Origin: Obelidium mucronatum | Taxonomy: Eukaryota; Chytridiomycota; Chytridiomycetes; Chytridiales; Chytriomycetaceae | Assembly (NCBI GenBank): GCA_025765595.1 | Contig: JAIVFH010000358.1 | Span: 1-24,880 of the forward strand | Length of the DNA stretch: 24,880 bases | Reading direction: 5' to 3' | Part shown: in pieces, positions 1-9,232 of the stretch | How the letters are laid out: each line of letters starts with the position of its first letter | Position numbering within the stretch: the stretch's first letter is position 1 | Translations under genes and position numbers: made by a program | The notes under the pieces: generated by a model | The model's database searches: none | The model's input: the letters and a program-made list of their open reading frames with translations, nothing else | Told to the model about the DNA's origin: nothing

Positions 1-601
1 ACAAAATCAGCTTGTGGGTACGATTCCCGAGAAACTTGGTGGTCTTGTTCGGCTGAAGGAAATGAAAATGAAGTGGAATCAACTTACAGGACCGATTCAC
101 GACTCGTTGGGGGGATTGGTATCCCTGGAAGTAATGCAGCTGATGAAAAATCAATTGTCCGGGCCGATCCCCGATACTTTTGGGGATCTTGTTGAATTGA
201 TGGAACTGGATTTAAGCCAGAACAAGCTTCAAGGAGAGATTCCCATTACTTTAGGGAACCTTGTCGAATTGAGGAAACTGGATTTAAGTAACAACAAGCT
301 TCATGGAACGATCCCTGATACACTCGGGAACCTTGTCGCATTGAGAGGGCTTAATTTAAGCAGAAATAAGCTTCATGGAAAAATTCCCAGCCTGGTGAAT
401 CTGATTCAACTGAAGCAAATGTTTCTACAGTCAAACCATTTTTCAAGCACGCTTTCTCAAGTTTTAGACAGCATTAAGGGGCTGCAACTTCAGAACCTGA
501 ATGTTGCAGACAATGATTTGGAGGATACCACAATGCCAGTGTCATACTTTCTGCAAATCAGTAAAGACTTTTATGATGGGCTGGATTCCATCAAGTATTG
601 A
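1..601 (+). CDS. LRR protein, 3' part (5' end outside window)
   Basis: The frame is open from the window edge (codons from base 2) to TGA at 599-601. It encodes about seven consecutive leucine-rich repeats of the plant receptor-like spacing, with LxLxxNxLxGxIP cores such as NKLHGTIPDTLGNL, then a C-terminal tail with SQVLDSIKGL. The same tail follows the repeats of the complete paralogue at 3048-4238, which carries an F-box at its N terminus, so this gene probably does too; that part is not visible. By analogy with F-box/LRR proteins it would be an SCF ubiquitin-ligase substrate receptor (inference). Similarity between the two copies continues past the stop for about 50 bp of 3' UTR, which supports a segmental tandem duplication. 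A possible poly(A) signal lies at about 659. Confidence 0.85.
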   Translation, partial: QNQLVGTIPEKLGGLVRLKEMKMKWNQLTGPIHDSLGGLVSLEVMQLMKNQLSGPIPDTFGDLVELMELDLSQNKLQGEIPITLGNLVELRKLDLSNNKLHGTIPDTLGNLVALRGLNLSRNKLHGKIPSLVNLIQLKQMFLQSNHFSSTLSQVLDSIKGLQLQNLNVADNDLEDTTMPVSYFLQISKDFYDGLDSIKY

Positions 602-1563
602 GAACCGACAAATTTCTGCGACACTGTATTCCAGAGGCTCTTTGGTTCTGTTGCTATGAATAAAGAAGAATAGATTTCCATGATGCTAAACCGTAGTATT
701 ACAGAGAAAAGTCGCGATGCATTTGAACTGTTGAGTCTGCTGCAGCTTCATTGTTGCGACACGAGCCGATCAAAACTTCAGGGTCAAGACTCCAGCCGTT
801 GATATATCAGCAGTTGGTGAGCCGCTTGAAGCTGTTGCCGAGACTCAAGCTGCTGTTGAGCCACTAATACTTGCGTCCAATTTTGACGTTGAAAACGCAT
901 CTATCTCATCCCGTAAGCAAGCCTGTACTGCCAGTGACTGTGGTTGTTTGCTTCAGAAACAGATGCGTTGGTGGAGACCCGCTGACATGATGTAAAACAG
1001 TAACAAGGTCCAGTAAAAGGGTAACACGTGCGTACGTTAAGGAAAAGTAAGTGCCAATTGCGTACGTTGTGGTAACATAAGTGGGAATATATCATAAGCC
1101 GCTAAGATAACATTCCAAGAACAACTACAGTAAGGTTTATTCAATAAAATTGCTGGTGAAATAAAATTTAAAGAGCTTAAAAATAATTTGAAGCAACAGC
1201 ACCATTGGCTGAAGTGACTTAGAACCCAGCGGTATTCCGTTTAGTTTCGACGCAGTTTTGACTGAATATATACAGGAACAACCGGACTTCTAGAGCGTTC
1301 TTTTGTCTGAAGAAAAGTAATACTGCCGCCAATTCCGTTCACGCATCCAAACTCGCAGAGATCAGCCCGTGAGCGTAGGCGCCCGGGTACTGTAGATGTA
1401 ATCGGCTGGATAACGGCGCCAATGCGGGACTTTTCTCGGACGTAAATCCAGTCGTTTCTGCAAGGTGGATTTGTATTATTCAAAACAACGCAAATTATGA
1501 CAAATTCAAGACAAATTACCAAGAAGAAAACGAAGCCTTTGGCCTAAGCGAGATGATATCAAG
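602..1563. other. Intergenic stretch, no confident gene
   Basis: The first ~60 bp are 3' UTR shared with the downstream LRR paralogue. A plus-strand frame is open from 735 to TAA at 993-995 (86 codons) but has no ATG until near its end; its Ala/Glu/Val-rich peptide could be an exon remnant. A minus-strand open frame at 1241-1522 is also protein-like but has no start context or recognisable domain. AT-rich sequence at 1130-1200 and the 1523-1563 stretch probably hold the homeodomain gene promoter. I see no RNA gene or repeat. Confidence 0.4.
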
Positions 1564-2847
1564 ATGCTAAATTCGCCAGAAATCGATAGCTCCATGAAAA
1601 ATGCACAGCGTCAGCTGGAAGACCAATTACTTGTATCAGGATTGCAACTGGATATTCAGGGCAACTTGAATATCGCAAATTTCAGCCCAATATCCTTCTA
1701 TACACCAGAGCTATCCTTACCACAGTGTCATATTCCGACAGTGTCGGCTGAAGCATACATTCAACTTGGATCGGCACTTGACATTTTGCTCCCGCCCCAA
1801 TCAACAAGCTTCACCACACTCCCCCAACAACATCTTGACTTCACGCCCCAGTTTCCACCTAGGAGATATGAATCTATTGGATTACCCATAGCAGGCGGAG
1901 TGGAGCTGATGAGGGATCTATTCTTTGATTCATTCGAACCAATGAGCAATTTTAAGTGCCCACTACCAATTTCCAGAGCTGCATCAGTGTCCCAGCTTAA
2001 TCCGTATCAATTAGTAACGGACCCTTTGGTAGCAATATCTTCACCACAAATGGCTTCTACGTCACATGTTACTGTGCCCCAGTCCTACCCATTTCACCAA
2101 GTTGGCGGTAGAAGCATTCATTTCTCTCCGGCTCATACATCTAGCCACAACAGCCCTATCGCGCAGTCCCTGTTTCAACCCTCGCCATTCATCCCTACGT
2201 CGCCAGACCTTCTTATGTTGGCTATCCCACCGACATCAATCCGGTACAGTACTTTGATGCCGATGGCGGAGAAGTTAGCGGAACCACAATTGCCAGAATG
2301 GCCCTCGACCGAATCGGCTGCTGCTGCTGCATCGAGCTCAAACTCTATTCCAACCTCAAATCCACGCAGAATGGAACGGACGGCAAAGCAAAAAGCGTGT
2401 GCTTTATTGAGGCAATCATTGCGCCTTATTATTGATTCTGCTACATCATCAAATGTGGATTCCACTGAATTCTTGGCTGACAATCGGGACTCAACAAAGT
2501 CAAGAAGCCCCTCTATAACGCCTTCGCCTCAGGCTAGTCAATCTGTGTCATCATCCTCAAGTGATCAAACTGCGACTGGTGGGGCCAAATACAGTAAAAG
2601 CAGCAGAAGAAATGCATTGACAAAGCACCAGAAGCAAGCACTTAAAAGAGAGTTTGGTATCAACACACATCCGACCATGCAGAGAATGGCAGAGATTGGG
2701 ATGGAAATTGGAATGCATCCAAGAAAAGTGCGCATATGGCATCAGAATCAACGGGCCCAAAGGAAGAAAAAGCTAGAGTCAGTTTGCATTCTTTTTTGTT
2801 TCGTATTTTACGAAAAAGAATATATTTGTATAATTCCCAGCAAATAA
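1564..2847 (+). CDS. Homeodomain transcription factor
   Basis: ATG at 1564; read unspliced the frame gives 427 aa. The N-terminal ~280 residues are Ser/Pro/Gln-rich and look disordered, with a short Ala run (about 250). A homeodomain lies at about residues 344-404: Leu16/Phe20-type helix 1 (HQKQALKREF) and recognition helix RKVRIWHQNQRAQRKK. By homeodomain numbering W48, Q50, N51 and R53 are kept, but position 49 is His instead of Phe and position 52 is Gln. This predicts a nuclear, sequence-specific DNA-binding regulator. A likely 63-nt intron (GTCAGT at 2778 to CAG at 2840) is a multiple of three, so splicing replaces a hydrophobic tail with a short KKKLDK-type end and uses the same TAA. 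An AATAAA-like signal overlaps the stop. Target genes cannot be inferred. Confidence 0.85.
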   Translation: MLNSPEIDSSMKNAQRQLEDQLLVSGLQLDIQGNLNIANFSPISFYTPELSLPQCHIPTVSAEAYIQLGSALDILLPPQSTSFTTLPQQHLDFTPQFPPRRYESIGLPIAGGVELMRDLFFDSFEPMSNFKCPLPISRAASVSQLNPYQLVTDPLVAISSPQMASTSHVTVPQSYPFHQVGGRSIHFSPAHTSSHNSPIAQSLFQPSPFIPTSPDLLMLAIPPTSIRYSTLMPMAEKLAEPQLPEWPSTESAAAAASSSNSIPTSNPRRMERTAKQKACALLRQSLRLIIDSATSSNVDSTEFLADNRDSTKSRSPSITPSPQASQSVSSSSSDQTATGGAKYSKSSRRNALTKHQKQALKREFGINTHPTMQRMAEIGMEIGMHPRKVRIWHQNQRAQRKKKLESVCILFCFVFYEKEYICIIPSK

Positions 2848-2870
2848 AGTAGTATCGTGAAGTCTCGATA

Positions 2871-2984
2871 AGCAGCAGTCGTTCTTTCGACAGTTCATTA
2901 ATTGACATCTATCGACCAATGGCGGCGACAGCTCCGCTCATTGCCAACTACGAACTAATAAACATAACAGACCTAATAGAATAA
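2871..2984 (+). pseudogene. Broken duplicate of the K+ channel gene 5' end
   Basis: This segment matches the leader and start of the channel gene (4562-4672): the shared AGCAGCAGTC / TTCTTTCGACA / CATTAATT / GACATCTATCGACC blocks, then an ATG at 2919. Its frame reads MAATAPLIANY and diverges to a TAA at 2982-2984 (21 codons). The channel has the same AATAPLFANY after a 9-codon segment absent here, an in-frame 27-nt difference. The rest of the channel is missing. It sits just upstream of the second LRR gene, as the intact leader sits just downstream, so it looks like a relic of the duplication that made the LRR pair. It may now act as upstream sequence for the LRR gene. Confidence 0.8.
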
Positions 2985-3047
2985 TAAATATATCTAGATG
3001 ATGGGAGGAATAAATAGGAAGGTGAAGTCTCTGAAAAAAAAAGACAA

Positions 3048-4238
3048 ATGACAGCCTACCAATCCCGGCACACTGGTCTCTCTGACTGCCCTGTTGAAGT
3101 TGTTGTCCATATCTTTAGCCGAATCGATCCGACGCAAGTCATAAAATTCAGACGTCTCTCGAAGGCCTTCAAGGCTTGCTTGGACTCAACTGCCTTCGCC
3201 AAATTGAATTTTACACAGTTCCCACCGTTCAACAAGATACAGACAGAATTACACGAGAAGCATATCGGTATGCTGTTTGGTTCTTCTACCGGCTATCGAT
3301 CTGCTTTCCCTTGGTTCTGTGGGCATGTCACTCAGATTGAGGTGGAGACTGGCGGGAAATTACACGCACCTCAGATCCCTGATGCATTGGGTGAAATCCT
3401 TCAGCTGCGAGTTTTGAGGCTGTCTTTTGGCCTCTTGGGATCAATCCCGCGCACTCTCGGGGGCCTGAGTCAGCTGAAAGAATTGGATTTAAGCTTAAAT
3501 AGTCTGTCTGGAGATATCCCCTCATCGTTTGGAAATCTTGTCCAGCTTAAATACTTGAATTTAAGATGCAATAGCCTTACCGGACCAATCCCTGAAATAT
3601 TTGGCTGTTTGGGTCTTTTAAAGACCTTGGATTTATCTTGTAATTGTCTTTCCGGAAGTATCCCGGAAACACTGCGAAGTCTTGTCCATCTGGAAAAGTT
3701 GGACCTCTCATACAATCAACTTAGAGGAACTATTCCCGAGATACTTGGCGACCTTGTTCGGCTGAAAGAATTGAAACTGGATAACAACCAGCTTACGGGA
3801 TCGATTCATGACACAATGGGGAAACTTTTGTCTCTGCAAAGAATGCATTTGATGAGTAACCAACTATCAGGGCTGATCCCCAGCACGATCGGGAATCTTT
3901 TCGTATTGAGGGAACTTGATTTAAGCAACAACAAGCTTCAGGGATCGATTCCCGACACGTTCGGGGACCTTGTTAACTTGGAGTGTATGAATTTAAGCAG
4001 TAACAAGCTTCATGGAACAATTCCCGTATTGGTGAAGTTGATTAATCTGGAGCAACTGCTTTTAGAGTCGAACCGGTTGACAGGCACGCTTTCTCAAGTT
4101 TTAGACAGTATCAAGGGGCTGACACTTTGGCACATGAATGTTAAAGAGAATGATTTGGAGGATACAAGACTGTCGATGGCATTGTTTTTGCGTATCACGA
4201 ATAACTTTCATAATGGGCTTCATGGCATTGAGTATTGA
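3048..4238 (+). CDS. F-box / leucine-rich repeat protein
   Basis: Complete 396-aa single-exon frame with ATG at 3048 after an A-rich leader. Residues about 11-55 form an F-box (LSDCPVEVVVHIFSRID, then a Leu/Lys-rich helix and a CLDS motif). From about residue 105 to 360 there are roughly ten 24-residue plant-type LRRs (LKELDLSLNSLSGDIP-like). The F-box would bind Skp1 in an SCF E3 ligase while the LRR arc binds a substrate; this is family knowledge, and the substrate is unknown. LRRs of the GxIP type are usually extracellular in plants, but there is no signal peptide or TM segment, so a cytosolic protein is predicted. It is a paralogue of the partial gene at the left edge. AATAAA signals lie at about 4330 and 4487. 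Confidence 0.9.
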   Translation: MTAYQSRHTGLSDCPVEVVVHIFSRIDPTQVIKFRRLSKAFKACLDSTAFAKLNFTQFPPFNKIQTELHEKHIGMLFGSSTGYRSAFPWFCGHVTQIEVETGGKLHAPQIPDALGEILQLRVLRLSFGLLGSIPRTLGGLSQLKELDLSLNSLSGDIPSSFGNLVQLKYLNLRCNSLTGPIPEIFGCLGLLKTLDLSCNCLSGSIPETLRSLVHLEKLDLSYNQLRGTIPEILGDLVRLKELKLDNNQLTGSIHDTMGKLLSLQRMHLMSNQLSGLIPSTIGNLFVLRELDLSNNKLQGSIPDTFGDLVNLECMNLSSNKLHGTIPVLVKLINLEQLLLESNRLTGTLSQVLDSIKGLTLWHMNVKENDLEDTRLSMALFLRITNNFHNGLHGIEY

Positions 4239-4561
4239 CAGCGGTGACAATTTCTGCTAAACTGTATTCCAGTGGCTCTTTGGTTTAGCGGCTACCGACC
4301 ACGAATTACTTCCTTTCTTTTTAACTCTCAATAAAACTCCCTAAATCTGTCGCACAACCAGTTAACGGGTCCTATACCAGACGCTATTGTATCTTTTCAG
4401 AGCTGTCTCGGGAAAGCGGCTGACAGGATTGATGCCATCGGGTTTCAAAAAGCTCATGAAACTGTCACCTGAATATTGAGAAAAATCAATAAAAGACAAG
4501 GCCAGTTAACCCCCTTTGCTTCAACGATGGTTTTATTGCATGACAAGGAAGTTCTATTTTT

Positions 4562-4672
4562 AGCAGCAGTCGTTCTTTCGACAATTCATTAATTTGACAT
4601 CTATCGACCCATGCGCACCCGGCGCAGCGACGAAGAACAGGCGGCGACAGCGCCGCTCTTTGCCAACTACGG
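4562..4672 (+). repeat. Channel leader and first codons, duplicated at 2871-2955
   Basis: The intact copy of the duplicated block: about 49 bp of leader followed by ATG at 4611 and the first ~20 codons. Conservation of the untranslated part suggests it belongs to the channel promoter or 5' UTR. The 4239-4561 interval holds the 3' UTR of the LRR gene with two AATAAA motifs and nothing else I recognise. Confidence 0.75.
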
Positions 4673-7600
4673 CGCGGCGCGGCGCGTGCTGCGGCTGAAG
4701 AGGCGCGGCGCGGCCGGCGCAGGAAACGTTGCGGAGCGCGTGCGGCTGTGGGCCGGCGTGTTCGCCGTGGCGAAGCGCTTCTTTGCGGGCAAAGGCTTCA
4801 ACATCGCCATTGCGTTTCTTGATTTGATCTCCGACATCTTCTTCTGCATCCTGTATCTGTTTGACATCCAGTGGGCGCTCAGCCACCTCGACGATCCCGC
4901 CCTGCTGGACCTGCCGGGCCCCGCCTGGCTGTGGATATCGCGTCTGCCTGTTACCTTTGGCGCTTGTATTTGGTTCTCGCTATTTAATCTGTTTTCTTGG
5001 ATTCTCGAAGTTGCTTTTGCCGACAACAAATTCAAGTCCTTCTTCAGCCTTCTCACGTTCATTAATATCCTGACTGTTCTTCCGTTTGTCTTTTCGATTC
5101 AATTTAACCAGGCTCGGTTCCTCTATATCCCTTATTTTCTTCGTTCTATTGTGGCTGTGGATCGTTTACGTAAGGTGTTGAGGCTGAGAGGCGCGATGGG
5201 CTTCTTTAATGTTAGCGCCGTGATGGAAAAGTGTGTGATTTTATTGGGGACGCTCTTGGCCATCCTGTATAATGGTCAGTGTGTCTTTCAAATCACCGAG
5301 TTTCGATTTGGAGGCAGGACCTTGAACATATTCGACTGCTTGTGAGTAGGACTGCTAGTCATCGTAAAATTGTTGTAACCCTTTTTTTTTCTTCGTCTTT
5401 ATTAGCTATTTTGTTGTCGTCACTCTTTCGACTGTTGGGTATGGAGACATTTCACCATCCACGAAAGCCGGCCAATTTGTCGTCATTGTATTGATTGTGA
5501 CGGCACTTACCGTTCTGCCTTCGCTCATTTCAGCGCTGATTTCGACATATTCTGAACAAAAAATTGGAAAGGGCGAAGTTTTCACTCGTGGAAAAGCATC
5601 CTATTTTGTAGTCTTGGGACATTTTGATACAGTATCGAAAGTCAGTGATGTTCTCGAAGGATTACTTCATGAGGTTGTTTTGAATTCGGCGGAAATATCA
5701 TGTCTTTTTTAAATTTCTTCTTCAGCAAACAAAGAAGGAAAAAGTTGTGCTTCTGGCTCGTGCACCTGCTTCCACGGACATTCAAGCGCTTATTACATCG
5801 TACAAGTATAAAGACCGGGTGACGTACCTGGTTGCATCTGGAATGGACAAGTCGGATTTGGAGAGGGCTCAAGTGAGGTATTGAAATCTCTGACAAATGA
5901 TTGCGGCTTCTAAAGTAAAACAAAATTATAGGCATGCGACAGCTGTGTATATTTTAGCAGATCGGGGTGCCGCAGATCATCGACGAGAGGATGAAAAGAA
6001 CACTCTTAGAGCATGGGCGATTCATACTTATGCACCAGATATTCCACTCTATGTAAACAATTTGCTTCCAGATACTGAATCATATCAGGAAATGAACGCT
6101 GATGGATGTATGTACATCTTGGCTTGTCTTGTCTTGAGTTGAAATGCTATGTTGATTAAAGTCTACTTTAGCGCTTTGCACTGATGACTTGAAGCAGCTG
6201 GTTCTTGCTTTGACTGTCATGTATGACGGAGCTTCGGCGTTTCTGATCAACTTGCTACATATCTGTTGGTGGAATTTTCGAGTAACATTTCACTCATTTA
6301 ACGAGACTTTTAAAACACAGCTTCTCCTGAGCCCCAATACGATACGCTCTGGGAATCACAATATGGTGACGGCTTCGGAAACGAGCTATTCGTAGTTCAA
6401 AATAATGCTCACTTTGTGGGACTTGGCTTTAATGTGGCTGCGTGGATTGTTTTCAACGAACTCCAAATCAATATGATTGGTGTTCGTGTTTATGATGCTA
6501 TGACGGGAGAAAAGAATTTGATTCTTAACCCCGGAGCGGCTGTTTGTCTTGGACCTCAAGATGACGTTGTATTCATTGCGCAGTCGGTCTCAGACGTTGA
6601 TTTGTTTGTTAATATGGTATCTATCAAATCTATAGTTGTGTGTGGGGGGTTTTTTTTTGTGTCTAGTCGAAAAACTCACATTGGTTTTACAGACGAGGGA
6701 GGAATTCCAACATATCCTTGCAAACAACCATGCCATTTTTGAAGCGATGCCTGTTGCACGGGACAGTCAACAAACATTATCGGGCCAACATGATAAACTT
6801 CAGATTCAATTATCGAAGGGATCTCTGGAATCAACTACAGACGTTCCGATAGTCACGTACCCAAGAATCAGCGATGTATTCAAACGAGTCTCACATCGCC
6901 GTGCAAGTATTCCTGAATTGAACCAACTGGCTACATTGGATTTCCCAGAAACACCGTATGAAGACGCGAATATTCCACAGTGTCGGCTTCTTGGTATTCC
7001 ATCCGAGTTGAAGAGTTTGGTTGTAGATAAGGCGGTGGATTGGGAAGGGCATTTGCTTGTTTGTACAGGCGATTATGATGTGTTCAAGTTTGTCTGTGGA
7101 TTAAGGTTTTTTTTTGCTTGAGTTTTCTTTTCTTGGTTTCAATAGACTGACCTCAACCTGCTTTTTTTTTAATTGTAAAAAAGAGCCTCGCATCTGCCTT
7201 ATCATCATCGAATCCTCTTTTTGGCGGAACGAAAACCGACTCATGACGAATATGCAGTGCTGTCTGTATTTCCTGAAATCAATTATATGGTCGGAGATCC
7301 TCGGCAAAAGAAGGTCCTGATAAATGCTGGAATTCGGGGATGCAGCAAAGGTAAAAACAAACGTGTTCAAGTGTTGGTACAAAGTGACTAATCGATGGAG
7401 AAAAAAAAGTTGTAATCATGAAGATGGGGAGCTACGGGTCTGGTGAATTTGCTGGAAGCTCTTCGATCATGATTTCTCACTTGATATATAACATGTATCA
7501 GAGACGAGAAATTGATCATGAAAAGTGTGTGATTCTGGAAACGCCGCGAAGGACTTTGATAAACTATCTGCACCCAACGCCTACAACAAGTTCGCTATCC

Positions 7601-8209
7601 TACCGAAGATATTTCCGCACTGCCATAAAAAATGTTGGTAAATCTGTTGGTTTGTCAAAGAAGAAACAAATACAACAGCACGAAGAGCAACTAAAGATGG
7701 GAGCGAAAGAGAAAAATATTCCAGGAGAAGTCGAGTATTTCAACACACCCGTATTTGCAGCTGGCCGTGTTGTTGCGGCATCCATGCTCGACAGCCTGCT
7801 GTTTCAATTGCATCGAAACCCGTGTTTATTGGAAATCACTTTGGTTCTTTGCGGTGTTCAGAATGGGTGCAAGAGAGAGGGTGCTCTTGATGGTTCAAGT
7901 TCCGGTACCACAGGGACATCAAGCGATGTCAAAAAGTCTTGGATGGGTCAGATTCCCGTACCTTCTGCCTTTGTGGTAGGTGAAAGAATTTTCCCAAGCG
8001 TTACAAACTAAATATTATTTGACTGAATTTAGAATCGCACTTTTGGGGATCTGTATCAAGAGTTGGCCTTGAATCATGGTATCATTCCCATGGGTATACA
8101 TCGCGGAGTGAATATTACGTTACGCAACAAGCTTCCCTTTGTCTTCACGAATCCGTTACCAAGCGTTCTTCTTTTGGAAGGGGATCTTGTATTTGTCTTG
8201 GCGCCTTGA
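4611..8209 (+). CDS. Slo/BK-type potassium channel with tandem RCK domains
   Basis: Ten exons join in phase to 1012 codons: 4611-5341, 5406-5673, 5726-5877, 5932-6107, 6172-6264, 6321-6616, 6693-7105, 7184-7350, 7410-7975, 8033-8209. All nine introns are GT-AG, 52-78 nt. Residues 63-86, 105-134, 141-163, 170-190 and 208-230 fit S1-S5; the S4 equivalent has LRSIVAVDRLRKVL. The filter TVGYGD is at 253-258, then S6 and a first RCK Rossmann core (ASYFVVLGHFD). Later blocks match Slo RCK1/RCK2: VYILADRGA, GNELFVVQNN, LLVCTGDYDV, YMVGDPRQKK, TPVFAAGR, ending VFVLAP. It should form a tetrameric plasma-membrane K+ channel gated by voltage and cytosolic ligands. The Asp-rich calcium bowl that precedes the TPVFAAGR-type segment in animal Slo1 is absent (PGEVEYFN instead). 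The first ~300 coding bases are strikingly GC-rich compared with later exons. Confidence 0.93.
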
Positions 8210-8283
8210 AATAGTGATTTGAAGATATTTTGTTTTAATCAAACATTTCAGCAAAATTTTTAAAATTTCTCAAGAAATCGCAG

Positions 8284-9089
8284 ATGGATCTCGCCGCCCT
8301 CGTTCTAGTGGCGCCGTTCGTGCTTGCGCAGAGCACGCAGGCAACCTGCGACGGCCGCACGAGCATCTGGTCTGATGTGATGCGGCCGCCGTGCATTCCC
8401 TGCGAGCAGTACACCAACGAGAACATCCGCGCGGGGTTCGGCACGGACGTGTTTGGCGCGTACGGCTGCATCAGCCCGTTCAACTGCGCGACGATCGCGC
8501 CGCACCTTGCGTGGTCCGTCGCAGCGAACGAGTGCGCGTGCATCCCGGGCTAGTGCGGCTCAGTCGTCGCCGACAACTGCGGCAAGTCGCTCGCGTGTCC
8601 GCCGTGCGCGTGCGTGTCGACTGTCACGTGCTCGCCCGCCCAGTGCGGCTCCGCCATCTTCGACAACTGCGCCACGCTGATCGAGTGTCCGCCGTGTGCC
8701 CCCTCGCAGGCGCCATCGCCCGTGCCCCCTCCGGCCAAATCAGTCATTGTGCAAACCGTGCTGCAGGTCGTGCTGGCCACTGCCACGCCCTCAAACACCC
8801 CTTTGTCTACAAGTGGCACCAATTATGCATTGATTGGTGGAATCGCTGGAAGCGCTGCTGTTGTGATTCTTGGTGTCGCTGCCTTCCTCTATTCTCGACA
8901 AAAGTCCAAAAATGACAGAGCGGATCCATACGTCAATCTTCATGAAATGGGTTCTGCACACGATACCAAAAGCCATCATGAGAAGTCATCTTACAGAACA
9001 GATCATAAGGATATGGTGGTGGATCCTGTTCCTCATTACACTGCCACTGAAAGTCCCGATGAAATTGCAGCACCTCGAGTAACACATTA
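8284..9089 (+). pseudogene. Cys-rich single-TM protein, 5' part of interrupted SH3 receptor-like gene
   Basis: ATG at 8284 starts a signal peptide (hydrophobic ALVLVAPFVLAQ). The ectodomain follows, with many Cys and a repeated module in which QCGS is followed by DNC and CPPC. A TM segment (about 8824-8895, GGIAGSAAVVILGVAAF) and a hydrophilic cytosolic tail come next. The frame is broken by TAG at 8551-8553 exactly where the second module copy has the Gln of QCGS, so a CAG to TAG change is the simplest explanation. The frame then runs to a TAG at 9088-9090 made of the host TA and the first G of a transposon. It continues in frame at 11735 with an SH3 domain. Without the element the gene would have 332 codons including the stop. 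Stop readthrough cannot be excluded. Confidence 0.8.
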
Positions 9090-9105
9090 GGGGGGTTCAA
9101 AGTTA
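9090..9105 (+). repeat. Left terminal inverted repeat
   Basis: GGGGGGTTCAAAGTTA followed by GATTTTTTT; the right end, inverted, has the same 16 bases and then AGATTTTTTT, so the match continues with a one-base offset. Confidence 0.92.
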
Positions 9106-9162
9106 GATTTTTTTGGTGTTTTTTTGTCCACGATTTTTTCCAAAAGAAATCGTTTTTTTCTC

Positions 9163-9190
9163 AAAAAAGCGTCGACCGAGACGCTTTTTT
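9163..9190. repeat. Subterminal hairpin in the transposon
   Basis: A perfect 11-bp inverted repeat, AAAAAAGCGTC and GACGCTTTTTT, around the 6-base spacer GACCGA. A further copy of the CGCTTTTTT motif lies at about 9211-9220, and TCGCTTTTTTGCGTC is present near the right end (about 11658-11672). Repeated subterminal motifs are commonly transposase or accessory-protein binding sites; that role here is inference. Confidence 0.6.
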
Positions 9191-9232
9191 GGGCTCGTTT
9201 TTTTTTTGAAACGCTTTTTTCCAAAAATAGAA

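Noticed and set aside
901..1095. Minus-strand 64-codon frame
   Set aside because: No domain, antisense to an equally open plus-strand stretch; probably chance.
1241..1522. Minus-strand 93-codon open frame upstream of the homeodomain gene
   Set aside because: Protein-like composition but no ATG context, no domain and no splice-consistent extension; kept only as a remark in the intergenic entry.
8305..8915. Several overlapping ORFs on both strands over the GC-rich start of the surface protein
   Set aside because: Shadows caused by GC-rich sequence with few stop codons; only the frame with the signal peptide, Cys modules and TM makes sense.
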